This document shows positions 56,012 to 64,000 of a DNA stretch of 64,000 nt, one piece after another. The DNA comes from an uncultured Pseudophaeobacter sp. (lineage in GTDB: Bacteria; Pseudomonadota; Alphaproteobacteria; Rhodobacterales; Rhodobacteraceae), in the NCBI GenBank assembly GCA_905479575.1, contig CAJQNB010000007.1, forward strand, positions 181,110 to 245,109, read 5' to 3'. How positions within the stretch are numbered: position 1 is the first letter of the stretch; each line of letters opens with the position of its first letter. Under the pieces are notes generated by a model. The model saw only the letters and a program-made list of their open reading frames with translations. It was not told where the DNA came from and ran no database searches. The position numbers were made by a program, and so were the translations under genes.

Positions 56012-56790
56012 TGAATCGCCCCGAGTTTGTCGGAGACCATCAACTTAGGTATGGATGATGGTTCTGACAAAAAGCAAAATGGCAAATCGCTACTCGCCTG
56101 AGGTCCGCGCCCGCGCCGCCCGTATGGTGTTTGAGCATCAAGGCTCTTATGAGACGCAGGCGGGTCCGATCGCCGCCATTGCGCCCTAGATCGGCTGTAT
56201 TCCCCAGACCTTGAGTGGATGGGGCAAGCAGGCCGAGACAGACAGTGGCATACGCGACGGTGTCACGACCGCGGAACGTGATCGCATCAAGACCCTGGAA
56301 CGAGAGAACAGTGAACTGCGCCAGGCGAATGAAATTATCCGCAAGGCGTCAGCGTTTCACCCGCCACTCGAACCCGTGGCGTGACGGGGTCTACTTTGCG
56401 CAGGCGGAACTCGACCGCCCGCTGAAGCGATGATCGCCTTCATTCACTGCCCGGCAGGGCATTGCGCAGCAATCTCCCGAGAGGGAACATTCCATCACCG
56501 CCTGGCATGCCTCGCTGATCCGTCCAAAGCTTTGGCGCGGCATCAGCGTGACACGGAGCTGCGGCCTGAGATCAAAAGGGTCGCCACGGGCAATATCTAT
56601 CCATTCGCTATACCGAGCGTTTGGCCGAAGCAGGCATTGAACCATCGGTCGGCAGCGTCGGGGATTCTTACGACAACGCCCTCGCTGAGACGATAAATGG
56701 TCTCTAAAAAACCGAACTGGTCCACCGCCAGAGGCTATGGCGCAACATGCAGGATCTGGAAATGGCCACTCTCGGCTGGGTCGATTTGGA
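56012..56790 (+). mobile_element. Decayed IS3-family element
   Basis: OrfA starts at ATG 56055 (KMANRYSPEVRARAARMVFE). It has TAG at 56187-56189 where AAG is expected ([22 protein letters not shown]), and runs to about 56390. OrfB pieces follow in changed frames: PPAEAMIAFI, HHRLACLADPSKALARHQRD with TELRPEIKRV, then RYTERLAEAGIEPSVGSVGD and ALAETINGL-stop-KTELVHRQRLWRNMQDLEMA. Most of the DDE catalytic core is missing. A left end may start at TGAATCGCCCCG (56012). No matching right end is seen. The element cannot transpose. Confidence 0.82.
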
Positions 56791-56949
56791 CCTGTCACGG
56801 TTTGATGCCGCTCCTTTGATAGCAATTACTGCAACAAAGCGCTCCACATACTGGTGGACGTTTGTTTTGAGCGCCATCGAGACACCGTGACGCGCGGCTA
56901 GTTCGGGATCCAGTTGGGTGGGTTCGCTGACGACAGGCAAAAGCTCCAC

Positions 56950-56977
56950 CGCCCCGTAAACAAGCGCGGTGGAGGCC
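56950..56977. terminator. Possible terminator downstream of the hydrolase
   Basis: CTCCACCGC and GCGGTGGAG form an inverted repeat between about 56946 and 56975, with TTTTG after it. It lies 25-50 bases beyond the 3' end of the minus-strand hydrolase. The 56791-56945 stretch has only a short unrecognised minus-strand frame. Confidence 0.5.
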
Positions 56978-57000
56978 TTTTGACCCTGGCTCAGGTCAAG

Positions 57001-57900
57001 TCATGCGACGCCCAGATGTTCGGCGAACCATGCACATTGCGCCGGGGCCGAGATATCGAACGGCGCATCGGTATAGGCCTCGAAATGTGCGCAGTCGAGG
57101 ATCAAGAGTTTCTTAGGCTCCATGGCATTTTCATAGGCCCGCAAGGTCAGATCCGCTGGCGTCAAATGATCATGACGGCCCGCGACCAGCATCAAGGGCG
57201 TGGGCGCGATGCGCGACACCCAGTTTCCGGGCTCATATTCGGTAAACAGCTCCATCGACCGCAGGGTGATGTCGTTTTCCCATGCGCCGCGGTCCTGGTC
57301 GCTCAAGCCAAAGAAAAACTCCCGGCTGTCATCTGTCGGCAAGGCGCAAGGGTCGCCTTCTTTCTCACCAACGACCGGCAGGCGGAGCGGCGCGTCGCCG
57401 TTCAACCGCCCGGTGCGATCTGCTGCAAATCCGGCACGTAGGCCCGCCCAGTGATCGGAACGCACCAGCCGCTGCGCATTTTCCAGACCATAGACAAGCG
57501 GTACCTGGCTGACGACGCATTTGACCCTTCGATCCTTGGCCGCGATCACCAGAACATGCCCGCCAGAGTAGCTGGACCCCCAAATGCCGATCTGCTCGGC
57601 ATCGACGGCATCCAGTTGCTGCGCATAGGTAATCGCGTCGCGATAGTCCGAAATCTGCTGGTCAGGGTCGATCTCGCCGCGCGGCTGTCCGCCGCTGCTG
57701 CCAAGGTTGCGGTTGTCGTAAACCAGCACGTTCATGCCGGCTTTCTGGAACGTCTCGGCAAAGCCTGACAGGTGCATTTCCTTGGTCGCCGAGAACCCGT
57801 GCGCCATGATGATACAGGGCGCTAGGGTCGCTTCGGCTTGGTAGAACCAGCCGACAAGTTCGGTGCCATCTTCGGTTTTGAAGCTTACATCTTTTCTCAT
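57001..57900 (-). CDS. Alpha/beta hydrolase (serine hydrolase family)
   Basis: A 299-residue alpha/beta hydrolase. The oxyanion region is IIMAHGFSATKEMHLSGFAE, the nucleophile elbow GIWGSSYSGGHVLV, the acid is in LMLVAGRHDHLTP and the His in LDCAHFEAYTD. The lid region is long. It resembles dienelactone-hydrolase-like and DUF1100-type esterases; the natural substrate is not known. ATG 57900 has a perfect GGAGG six bases upstream, so the longer frame to 58044 is not used. It is divergent from an AraC regulator 106 bases away, which probably controls it. Confidence 0.9.
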   Translation of the reverse strand: MRKDVSFKTEDGTELVGWFYQAEATLAPCIIMAHGFSATKEMHLSGFAETFQKAGMNVLVYDNRNLGSSGGQPRGEIDPDQQISDYRDAITYAQQLDAVDAEQIGIWGSSYSGGHVLVIAAKDRRVKCVVSQVPLVYGLENAQRLVRSDHWAGLRAGFAADRTGRLNGDAPLRLPVVGEKEGDPCALPTDDSREFFFGLSDQDRGAWENDITLRSMELFTEYEPGNWVSRIAPTPLMLVAGRHDHLTPADLTLRAYENAMEPKKLLILDCAHFEAYTDAPFDISAPAQCAWFAEHLGVA

Positions 57901-58006
57901 GAAATCCTCCCATTTCAGATACAGCAGTGTGCATGCGATGGACGCCCCGATCTTGACTGTCAGTGCATTATTGTTTGATCGTGGGTGCAAGTCGGGAGGG
58001 AAATTG
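57901..58006. promoter_or_regulatory. Divergent promoter region, hydrolase / AraC
   Basis: A 106-base interval between two start codons that each have GGAGG-type ribosome sites. AraC-type operators are probably here, but no repeat pair can be fixed by eye. Confidence 0.45.
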
Positions 58007-58948
58007 ATGGCCATAGAGCGCTGGACCAACGCCTTGGAAGACAAGGCGCACCAGTTTGATGCGTGGAGTGAAGGGTTGAATGCTTCGCACCATACCTGGT
58101 CTTTGGGTGCGAGCCGGGGGCACCGCGCGGATGGGTTTAAGGCGAATGTCTCTTCGCGCGTTGGGTCAGGGTTTTCGATTATCCAATGTGGTTGTGATCC
58201 GTGTCATGGCACCCGTGGGCGCCGGGAAATCGGGTACAGCGATGACGCGTATTTTGGCCTGCTTGGACTGAGGTCTGGTCGTGAACACGTGGTTCAGGAG
58301 GATCTGCCGGTGACGCTTACGGCGGGCGATATGATGGTCTGGGATGCCTCCTTGCCGTGCCATTTCAAAACCGAAGGGCCGATTAATAAGACAACGCTGT
58401 TCATTAGCCGGAAACTGCTTCGCGATATCACAGGATCTGACGCCTTGACCATTGGCCGCTTGGATGTGTCCGGCGGATGGGGCGCGCTGTTGCGGGACAG
58501 GATCCTGTCGCTGCCGCCCGTGCTGAGCGACATGGATCCGGCTGCATTCTCGCGGCTCGGGCGAACCTTGATCGAAGAGGTCGGTTTGCTGGCGCAAGTT
58601 AGTCGCGATGTAGCCACGCCACGAGCCGCTCTTATGGCGCGGGTCGACAGCGCAATTGGCAAACACTTGCACGACCCCGATCTGGGTCCCGCTGACATCG
58701 CGGCCAGCGTTGGGATATCGGTCCGTTACCTGCACCACCTCTTCGTTGATGAGCCTGATACCTTTCGGGTGAGGCTGATCGCAAAGAGACTTGATGCGAT
58801 CTCAAGGGTGCTGCGCCAAAGTCCAGAGCGGTCGTCATCTTTGACTCAGGTTGCCTTTGCGCACGGCTTTTCAAGCTCCGCCCATTTTAGCCGCGCGTTC
58901 AAACGCCGCTTTGGTGTCAGCCCGAGAGACTATCGTCACGCGAACTAA
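58007..58948 (+). CDS. AraC-family transcriptional regulator
   Basis: A 313-residue regulator. The N-terminal about 190 residues resemble the AraC_binding_2 ligand domain (GDMMVWDASLPCHFKTEGPI). The C-terminal double HTH has IGKHLHDPDLGPADIAASVG, SVRYLHHLFVDEPDTFRVRL and the diagnostic LTQVAFAHGFSSSAHFSRAF plus KRRFGVSPRDYR. GGGAGGG precedes ATG 58007. Divergent placement suggests that it activates the hydrolase gene. The 275-base gap after it (58949-59223) shows no gene or obvious element. Confidence 0.92.
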   Translation: MAIERWTNALEDKAHQFDAWSEGLNASHHTWSLGASRGHRADGFKANVSSRVGSGFSIIQCGCDPCHGTRGRREIGYSDDAYFGLLGLRSGREHVVQEDLPVTLTAGDMMVWDASLPCHFKTEGPINKTTLFISRKLLRDITGSDALTIGRLDVSGGWGALLRDRILSLPPVLSDMDPAAFSRLGRTLIEEVGLLAQVSRDVATPRAALMARVDSAIGKHLHDPDLGPADIAASVGISVRYLHHLFVDEPDTFRVRLIAKRLDAISRVLRQSPERSSSLTQVAFAHGFSSSAHFSRAFKRRFGVSPRDYRHAN

Positions 58949-59223
58949 GCGTGTCGCACACTCTGAGGGAGTTTCTGGGGAATAAGTCGCTAAACTACTG
59001 CCCCGCAATGGGTAGGCGTCAAAACGGGCGATGTGTGCTTGCGAGCAGCTGAATTCCTCGCTGGATCCCTAACGTCCAACCATAGCTTTCCTGCCCTATC
59101 CCCCCTGAAACAAGTACCCAGGCTCGCTAACCTCATGATCCTGTTCTGCCCAGTCACGATATCGGTCATTCGTCACGACCCTAGGCTATCCCCGTTCCAC
59201 ATACTCCGCCTATGATTCCCGTT

Positions 59224-59682
59224 TCAATTCAGACTGAACAGATCGACGATGACGCTTGCGTTGCGGCGTTGGCCGGTTCCCACGAAAAGGGTGCGGTTGA
59301 CCCAGTTGTAGCGCTCGTCTCCGGTTTCCAGCAGGGCGTGGGTGCGCATGTAATAGCTGTCGTGCGGCACGTCCTCGCCCCGGGCAATCGCTGCGATCAC
59401 CTCGGGCGGGCCATGGCGAAAGCCATAGTTGCGGATCTCGATAGTCGCACCGTCATCGGTTTCCATCGCGTAGCGGGTGTCCAGCTCGGCGGTGCCGTCC
59501 CCGAAGATGGTTTGCCAGTCGGCACCAAGGTTGAGGATCGTCCCGTTGACCTTCGGGCCGCTGACCGTACCGCCGATGATCGGGATGATCCGGCGATGAC
59601 CAGCCCGTCCGGGGCCCATTTCGCGGATCGGACCAAGCTTCACTTCGAGGCGGAAGGCGAATTCAAGTAGGGGCGGGTTCAT
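59224..59682 (-). CDS. DUF3237 family protein
   Basis: A 152-residue protein with the DUF3237 barrel pattern (LEFAFRLEVKLGPIREMGPG, RRIIPIIGGTVSGPKVNGTI, GADWQTIFGDGTAELDTRYA). The function is not firmly known; relatives lie near aromatic or steroid catabolism genes. ATG 59682 has GGAGG upstream and overlaps the 3' end of the TRAP permease by 20 bases, so translation is coupled. It is the last gene of a TAXI-TRAP operon, which suggests it acts on the imported compound. Confidence 0.9.
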   Translation of the reverse strand: MNPPLLEFAFRLEVKLGPIREMGPGRAGHRRIIPIIGGTVSGPKVNGTILNLGADWQTIFGDGTAELDTRYAMETDDGATIEIRNYGFRHGPPEVIAAIARGEDVPHDSYYMRTHALLETGDERYNWVNRTLFVGTGQRRNASVIVDLFSLN

Positions 59683-61966
59683 TTGACCTCCGAGACAGAA
59701 TAATATGCAGACTGATCAGCGACAGCCCGGCGACAATGCCGACCCACATGACGGGATCGGTCTTCCACATGATGAGAACCGCAAGGAGCAGCCTGCAGGC
59801 AATTTCCCAAGCGCGCATCGGGCCACGGTCAAACCGCGCCAGCGCCGAGGCCACGAGATACAGCGCCAGGATCAGCCGCAGCGACAAAAGCCCAAGGGCA
59901 GCCAGTTCGACCTCGCCGCTATACCCTTCGATCAGGGTCTTGGCGCCGCTTTCGTCGGTGATCATCACCGCCTCGGGGATCAGCAAAAGCTCGGGGTACC
60001 AGGCAAAGATGAAGGGGATCGTGAACATGACGATTCCCACGCGGACGGCGGCAAAGCCGGTGCGCATCGGCTCGGCCCCGGTGATCGAGGCTGCGGCAAA
60101 AGCAGCGACGGCGACGGGCGGCGTGATTGCTGATGCGACCGCGAAGTAGAAGACGAACATATGGGCGGTGAAGAAGCTGACGCCAAGGTTGGTGAGCAGC
60201 GGCCCTAGCAGCAGGGCCACGTTCACATAGGCCGGAACCGTGGGCATCCCCATGCCCAGCAGGATCGCGCAGAACATGGCGCAGGTCAGCGCCAGCATCA
60301 GGTAGACGCCACCGACGATCGGTACTTCTAAGCCAAAGATCCGCAGCACCTGCGCCTTCTCCAGCCAGGAGGTCACAGCGCGCGTCAGCTCTCCGGTCAG
60401 GCCGCTTTCGTTCAGGAAGGCCGAGATGATCGACACCGCGAACAAGAGCAGGAACAGGCGCGAGATCAGCAGCCCGCCATCAGCCAGGGAGGCAAGGATC
60501 TTTGACGGCTTAGCCCGCGTCTCGGGGTCCAGCAACAGCAGCGGGATCAGGACGGCGACCGCCCACCAGCCCGCCGACACGGCGTCGCCAGTCGAATTGG
60601 TGATCGTGCGGAGGGCCGCGTCCGGCAGGATGGCAGCGAGCAGGCCGCCGCCGATGGCGTCCTTGCTGCCCAGAAGCAGAAACAGGATCGTCGCGATCGG
60701 CACGATGATGATGATCAGGTTGTACCAGTCCTGCCGGACCATGATCAGGTCGTCGGGGACCTCGCGCATGGCCTCGACCTTCTCGCGCCGGGCCTGGAAC
60801 ATGACGGCCAGGAAGATCGAGAAGAAGAAGAACATCGCGGGCAGGAAGGCGGCGGTGATGACCTTGGTGTAGGGCACCGCCGTCAAAGCCACCAAGACGA
60901 AGGCCGCGACCCCCATGACCGGCGGCATGATCTGCCCGCCGGACGAGGCTGCGGCCTCGACCCCGCCGGCGAACTGCGGTGAAAACCCGTTACGGCGCAT
61001 CATCGGGATTGTCAGGCGACCGGTGGACAGCACGTTGGTCACTGGACCGCCGGTAATGGTGCCGAACATGGCAGAGGATACGATGGCCGCATGCGCGGGC
61101 CCGCCGCGCAGGTTGCGCGTGGCCCGCACCGCCAGCTTGATCAGAGATGTGCCGCCCGCCGAGGTGCCGAACAGAGCACCAAGCACCACATAGGGAAAGA
61201 CCTGGTTCACGACGATGTCCATGAAACGGCCCATGAAGCCGTCAGGGGTCACGAAGACGTTTGTCGCTTTCTGGATCGCGGCGGCAGTCGGATCGCCGCC
61301 CTCGGCGCCCAGCTTGGTCAGCAGGAAGTTGTTATCCGACAGATCGAAAACCCAGATCAGCGCCGTGCCCACAGTGTACAGCACGACGATGCTGGCCACC
61401 GCCACAAGCGGCAGGCCCCAGATGCGAATGTTGTAGAGGAAGAACAGCGTGATGATCGTGAACAGCAGCGGCAGAATCCAGACCCCGAAACGGGCCTGAC
61501 AGGCGGGCACCTCGGCCTCGAACGAGATGCCGGGGATCGCCCCTGCTGAGCGTTCCGCCGCGTCCTGGATCAGCCGCGCGCGTTCACCGGTGATCTGGTC
61601 GATCAGGCAGATGGAATCGATTTCGACCAGAAAGCCGAAGGCGGCAAGAAAGGCCGCGATCACCAGGCCGACATCCAGCATCAGCCCAAACCAGGCGAGT
61701 TGAGGTTTGTCCAGCTTCCACGCCCGGTAGACGCTGGCATCCAGCGCCACGATCACCATCATCAGCATGAAGACGGGGGGGTAGAAATACTCGGGCGGGA
61801 AGTTCGACACCCGGAAGAACGGCCGCCCTGTGACATCCCGCGCCCAATCCTGCAGGCCGGGGATTTCGGGCATGGTGTTGGCCATGCCGACAAAGACCAG
61901 CACCAGCGACAGAAGTATCGCGATGCGCCGGCCAAGCGGCAGGATGATGGATGTCTGAGATGTCAT
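59663..61966 (-). CDS. TRAP transporter fused permease, TAXI type
   Basis: A protein of about 767 residues with the DctQ-like and DctM-like parts fused, as is usual for TAXI-TRAP systems, and about 16-18 membrane segments. Core blocks are LFGTSAGGTSLIKLAVRATR, GTITGGPVTNVLSTGRLTIP, GFSPQFAGGVEAAASSGGQI and GMGMPTVPAYVNVALL. It drives solute uptake by a sodium gradient. ATG 61966 is favoured with GGGGAC upstream; starts up to 62020 are possible. The receptor gene lies 67 bases upstream. Confidence 0.92.
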   Translation of the reverse strand: MTSQTSIILPLGRRIAILLSLVLVFVGMANTMPEIPGLQDWARDVTGRPFFRVSNFPPEYFYPPVFMLMMVIVALDASVYRAWKLDKPQLAWFGLMLDVGLVIAAFLAAFGFLVEIDSICLIDQITGERARLIQDAAERSAGAIPGISFEAEVPACQARFGVWILPLLFTIITLFFLYNIRIWGLPLVAVASIVVLYTVGTALIWVFDLSDNNFLLTKLGAEGGDPTAAAIQKATNVFVTPDGFMGRFMDIVVNQVFPYVVLGALFGTSAGGTSLIKLAVRATRNLRGGPAHAAIVSSAMFGTITGGPVTNVLSTGRLTIPMMRRNGFSPQFAGGVEAAASSGGQIMPPVMGVAAFVLVALTAVPYTKVITAAFLPAMFFFFSIFLAVMFQARREKVEAMREVPDDLIMVRQDWYNLIIIIVPIATILFLLLGSKDAIGGGLLAAILPDAALRTITNSTGDAVSAGWWAVAVLIPLLLLDPETRAKPSKILASLADGGLLISRLFLLLFAVSIISAFLNESGLTGELTRAVTSWLEKAQVLRIFGLEVPIVGGVYLMLALTCAMFCAILLGMGMPTVPAYVNVALLLGPLLTNLGVSFFTAHMFVFYFAVASAITPPVAVAAFAAASITGAEPMRTGFAAVRVGIVMFTIPFIFAWYPELLLIPEAVMITDESGAKTLIEGYSGEVELAALGLLSLRLILALYLVASALARFDRGPMRAWEIACRLLLAVLIMWKTDPVMWVGIVAGLSLISLHIILSRRSNEPAPT

Positions 61967-62033
61967 TGCGCACAAGTCCCCAAGGGAGAGGCCGAAAACC
62001 AGCCCCTCCATGTTGTTCAAGCAAGTTCAGGCG

Positions 62034-63089
62034 TTATGGACGCAGGCAATCGGCGACCGTATGGCCCGCCTCTTCAAAGGCGCGGATCGCGCCGGCGTGC
62101 ATCTTGACCTGCACAGCTCCGCAGGCGCCTTGCGACACGCCGTCGATGTCCCCGAAACTGAGCCGCGAGAACGGACCGCGCGGCGATCCTTCGATGAACC
62201 GGCGTTCCCCGTCCAGGTAGGCTTTGGTGATCCGGTAGGCCAGATCCTCATCCATCGAGGCGTTGACGATCTGTCCGAATGCGGTGGCGTAGGTGTCGAA
62301 GGTATCGTCGTCGGTCACGACGGTGATGTCATTGCCGGCATAGGCGTTGCGGAAATCCTCGACCGGCAGCGAATAGGGTGCGTGGCCGGGCGCTGCAACG
62401 ATCTGCTGGCCCAGCGTGCTGGCCAGAAGATCGGAGGGGATATCATGCATCGTGATTCCGCCCGCCGCCGCGATGGCGATCTGTCGCCCCGAGGGCAGCC
62501 CCTCGGGTGAGGTCCAGGCATCGGCGCCGCCACCGGTGATGGTCGATACCGCGTCGGGCCAGGGGGTCTGGATGCCCTCATAGCCCTCGCCGTCCTTCAA
62601 TCCCGACAAGAGCTGAACCATGGCCCGGCCCGAGGTCAGCGCGGCGCCGCGCGGCGGGCCGTTCCAGATCCGCAGGCCGTCCAGGGCACGGATGTCCTCG
62701 ACCGGGTTGTTGTTGTAGTAGGCGAAGATCTGCGCCGACCCTGAATTCCAGAAGATCACCCGCAGGTTTTCGGCCAGCCTAGCGCCATCTTCGGCACCGA
62801 TACCGCTATAGGGGCCAATGCCGCGGGATAGCAGGAATGGCAGGATCAGCGGCGCGGGGGCCATGTCAAGCTGGCCCTCGGCAACGGCCTGCACCGAATT
62901 GGTTAGCGTTGCGCCTTCGGTGATCTGAAGCGTCGCAACGCCCGCACTGTCGAGGATCCCGGCCAGAGTGGTGTCGATGTAATGCGGGGTCGACCCCGGC
63001 GTGGTGGTTTCCGCTGTCAGCGTCGCCTGTGCGGTCGCCGCTATGGGCGCGATTGCTAGCGCGGCCCCGATTATCACTGTCTTGATCAT
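62034..63089 (-). CDS. TAXI family TRAP transporter solute receptor
   Basis: A 351-residue periplasmic receptor. The signal peptide is MIKTVIIGAALAIAPIAATAQA. The family features are GSTPHYIDTTLAGILD, ITEGATLTNSVQAVAEGQLD, GLRIWNGPPRGAALTSGRAM and AYLDGERRF. TAXI receptors bind glutamate, alpha-ketoglutarate or unknown organic acids; the ligand cannot be predicted. ATG 63089 has GGGAGGA upstream and starts the signal peptide. It is first in a three-gene minus-strand operon and is divergent from a MarR regulator. Confidence 0.92.
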   Translation of the reverse strand: MIKTVIIGAALAIAPIAATAQATLTAETTTPGSTPHYIDTTLAGILDSAGVATLQITEGATLTNSVQAVAEGQLDMAPAPLILPFLLSRGIGPYSGIGAEDGARLAENLRVIFWNSGSAQIFAYYNNNPVEDIRALDGLRIWNGPPRGAALTSGRAMVQLLSGLKDGEGYEGIQTPWPDAVSTITGGGADAWTSPEGLPSGRQIAIAAAGGITMHDIPSDLLASTLGQQIVAAPGHAPYSLPVEDFRNAYAGNDITVVTDDDTFDTYATAFGQIVNASMDEDLAYRITKAYLDGERRFIEGSPRGPFSRLSFGDIDGVSQGACGAVQVKMHAGAIRAFEEAGHTVADCLRP

Positions 63090-63239
63090 ACTGTCCTCCC
63101 TTGAACCCGTGCCTTCCTCCAAAGGCACGCAGGCCCGGTTTCCCGGAGCCCCACACAAAGGCTTGCAGAAATTATATGACTTGTCACGCAAAATCTTTTT
63201 CTCCATGATTTGCCAGATGACCAGATGAGAGGAGAAGCC
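63090..63239. promoter_or_regulatory. Divergent promoter region, TAXI receptor / MarR
   Basis: A 150-base interval with an AT-rich core near 63,165-63,205. TGAC-TT-GTCA (63177-63186) is a small dyad that could be a MarR operator; its length makes this weak. Confidence 0.4.
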
Positions 63240-63764
63240 GTGACCGAACAGGGAAAAATAGACGCCGACCAGGTGCGCGCCCGGATGGAGCGTGAAGGCC
63301 TGAACATCTTTTCGCGTCTGCCGGCCGTCTACGCCGCGTCACGGACCCAGGGCCGCAAGTTCCTTGACCTCGCCGGGGGGCTGTCGATCGTCGAATGGCG
63401 GACACTGTGGGATCTTGTCGAAGCCGGGCCGATGACCATCCGCGATCTTGCCGCGATCCAGCGCGCGGATCATTCGTTGCTCAGCCGCGCCCTGCCGGAC
63501 ATGCGGAAAAAGGGCTACGTCGCCATGCAGCGCAGCAGCCAAGACGCGAGGCAGACTATGGTAGAGATCACGTCGCAAGGGCGTGCCGCCTATGATCGGG
63601 CGGCCCCGGTCATGGCCCACCGCCGCGCTGCCCTAAGGGATGTCTTCACGGAAGAGGAAATAGCTGACTTCGCCGGCTACCTCGACCGGCTGGAACAGTT
63701 CCTGCGCATTCCGGTCGAACAGCTTGTTGCGGACGGGATTGCACGCAAGGACCCCACAAAGTGA
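63240..63764 (+). CDS. MarR-family transcriptional regulator
   Basis: A 174-residue MarR regulator. The winged HTH is LSIVEWRTLWDLVEAGPMTI, RDLAAIQRADHSLLSRALPD and MRKKGYVAMQRSSQDARQTM, the last being the DxRxx wing. The C-terminal helices would form the dimer. GTG 63240 is used because GAGGAG lies six bases upstream; ATG 63225 has no such site. Its divergence from the TAXI receptor suggests that it represses the uptake operon and responds to its substrate. Confidence 0.9.
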   Translation: MTEQGKIDADQVRARMEREGLNIFSRLPAVYAASRTQGRKFLDLAGGLSIVEWRTLWDLVEAGPMTIRDLAAIQRADHSLLSRALPDMRKKGYVAMQRSSQDARQTMVEITSQGRAAYDRAAPVMAHRRAALRDVFTEEEIADFAGYLDRLEQFLRIPVEQLVADGIARKDPTK

Positions 63765-63896
63765 CCAAATGCCCCAACGCCCTGTGGATCATGGCGGACT
63801 CAGCAGAGTTGTTTCGGACAGATCACCCGCTAGCCTTTCAGTGAGAGCTACGAACCCTCGAAGGTCGTGTCGCGAAGGTGGTGGAAATTTGAAGGT

Positions 63897-63961
63897 GGCG
63901 TAATCTCCGGGTGAACTGAACCCACCCAACCGGCGGCAGCAACCGCCAGGGAGATCACGCC
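63897..63961 (+). promoter_or_regulatory. Structured leader before the last gene
   Basis: GGCGTAATCTCC (63897-63908) is complementary to GGAGATCACGCC (63950-63961) apart from one wobble. An inner GGCGG/CCGCC stem lies within. The right arm contains the AGGGAG-type ribosome site of the next gene. Confidence 0.55.
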
Positions 63962-64000
63962 ATGAAGAACAATACCGACACTGCCGCGCTTTCGCTACTG
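63962..64000 (+). CDS. Unidentified gene, first 13 codons (cut by window end)
   Basis: ATG 63962 follows AGGGAG and the codons read MKNNTDTAALSLL. This is too short to assign. The abrupt change after the MarR gene would fit a mobile-element gene, but no terminal repeat is visible. Confidence 0.45.
   Translation, partial: MKNNTDTAALSLL

Noticed and set aside
56815..56949. Minus-strand frame reading PTQLDPELAARHGVSMALKT
   Set aside because: Too short, no ribosome site, and it runs into the antisense of the IS3 remnant; not assignable.
48350..57000. Second copy of the tRNA-Leu 3' end (attR)
   Set aside because: I looked for the CTTCTCGACCGCACCA end downstream and found none in the window.
56905..63935. 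Shared GAACCCACCCAAC at about 56915 (minus strand) and 63918 (plus strand), possible common mobile-element end
   Set aside because: Only 13 bases agree and the flanks differ; probably chance.

Overview
The window looks like chromosomal DNA of an alphaproteobacterium of the Rhodobacterales (Roseobacter group, Phaeobacter/Ruegeria-like). This rests on the protein families (Paracoccus-type aa3 oxidase subunit I, separate GlyQ and GlyS, a compact pyruvate phosphate dikinase, TAXI-type TRAP transport), on FnrL- and CtrA-like promoter boxes, and on high GC content. The genus is an inference.

Bases 1-48,130 are mainly housekeeping. The order is: thrC end, M16 peptidase, GNAT; a GlcD-type oxidase gene flanked by two copies of one GC-rich hairpin; a minus-strand purine/methylthioadenosine salvage group (mtnP ... 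apt) with a DUF418 protein and a LysE exporter between them; a SulP permease; small enzymes (XAT acetyltransferase, flavin reductase, GNAT, EcsC, DUF1178, SDR); a secreted SPOR/peptidoglycan-binding protein with a trypsin-like domain that lacks all three catalytic residues; glyQ, a small membrane-anchored protein, glyS; ppdK; a SleB-type hydrolase; folB and folP; two paralogous EamA transporters; ilvC divergent from two overlapping Lrp/AsnC genes and a class V aminotransferase; a UbiH-type hydroxylase; a HAD phosphatase; a GntR regulator; a membrane glycosyltransferase behind a CtrA-like box; carA divergent from yqeY; a TPR protein; DUF2244; ctaD with a perfect FNR box upstream; a HIT protein; a LuxR/alpha-beta-hydrolase fusion with degenerate active site and HTH; lipB; and a secreted peptidoglycan-binding protein.

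Bases 48,285-57,000 are an accessory region starting at tRNA-Leu(GAG). An integrase N-terminus is fused directly to a 5'-truncated hsdM. hsdS (frameshift) and hsdR (4-base deletion, amber codon, loss of the motor core) follow, so this type I restriction-modification locus is dead. Next comes a GNAT-RTX gene pair bracketed by remnants of IS3-family transposases.

Bases 57,001-64,000 resemble a catabolic/uptake island: an alpha/beta hydrolase divergent from an AraC regulator, then a MarR regulator divergent from a TAXI receptor, fused TRAP permease and DUF3237 operon. The right edge holds the start of an unidentified gene with a structured leader.

The strongest candidates for new biology are the catalytically dead SPOR/peptidoglycan/trypsin-fold protein, the dead hydrolase fused to a shortened LuxR domain, and the GNAT-RTX pair, whose order resembles hlyC-hlyA. 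All functions are read from sequence alone.
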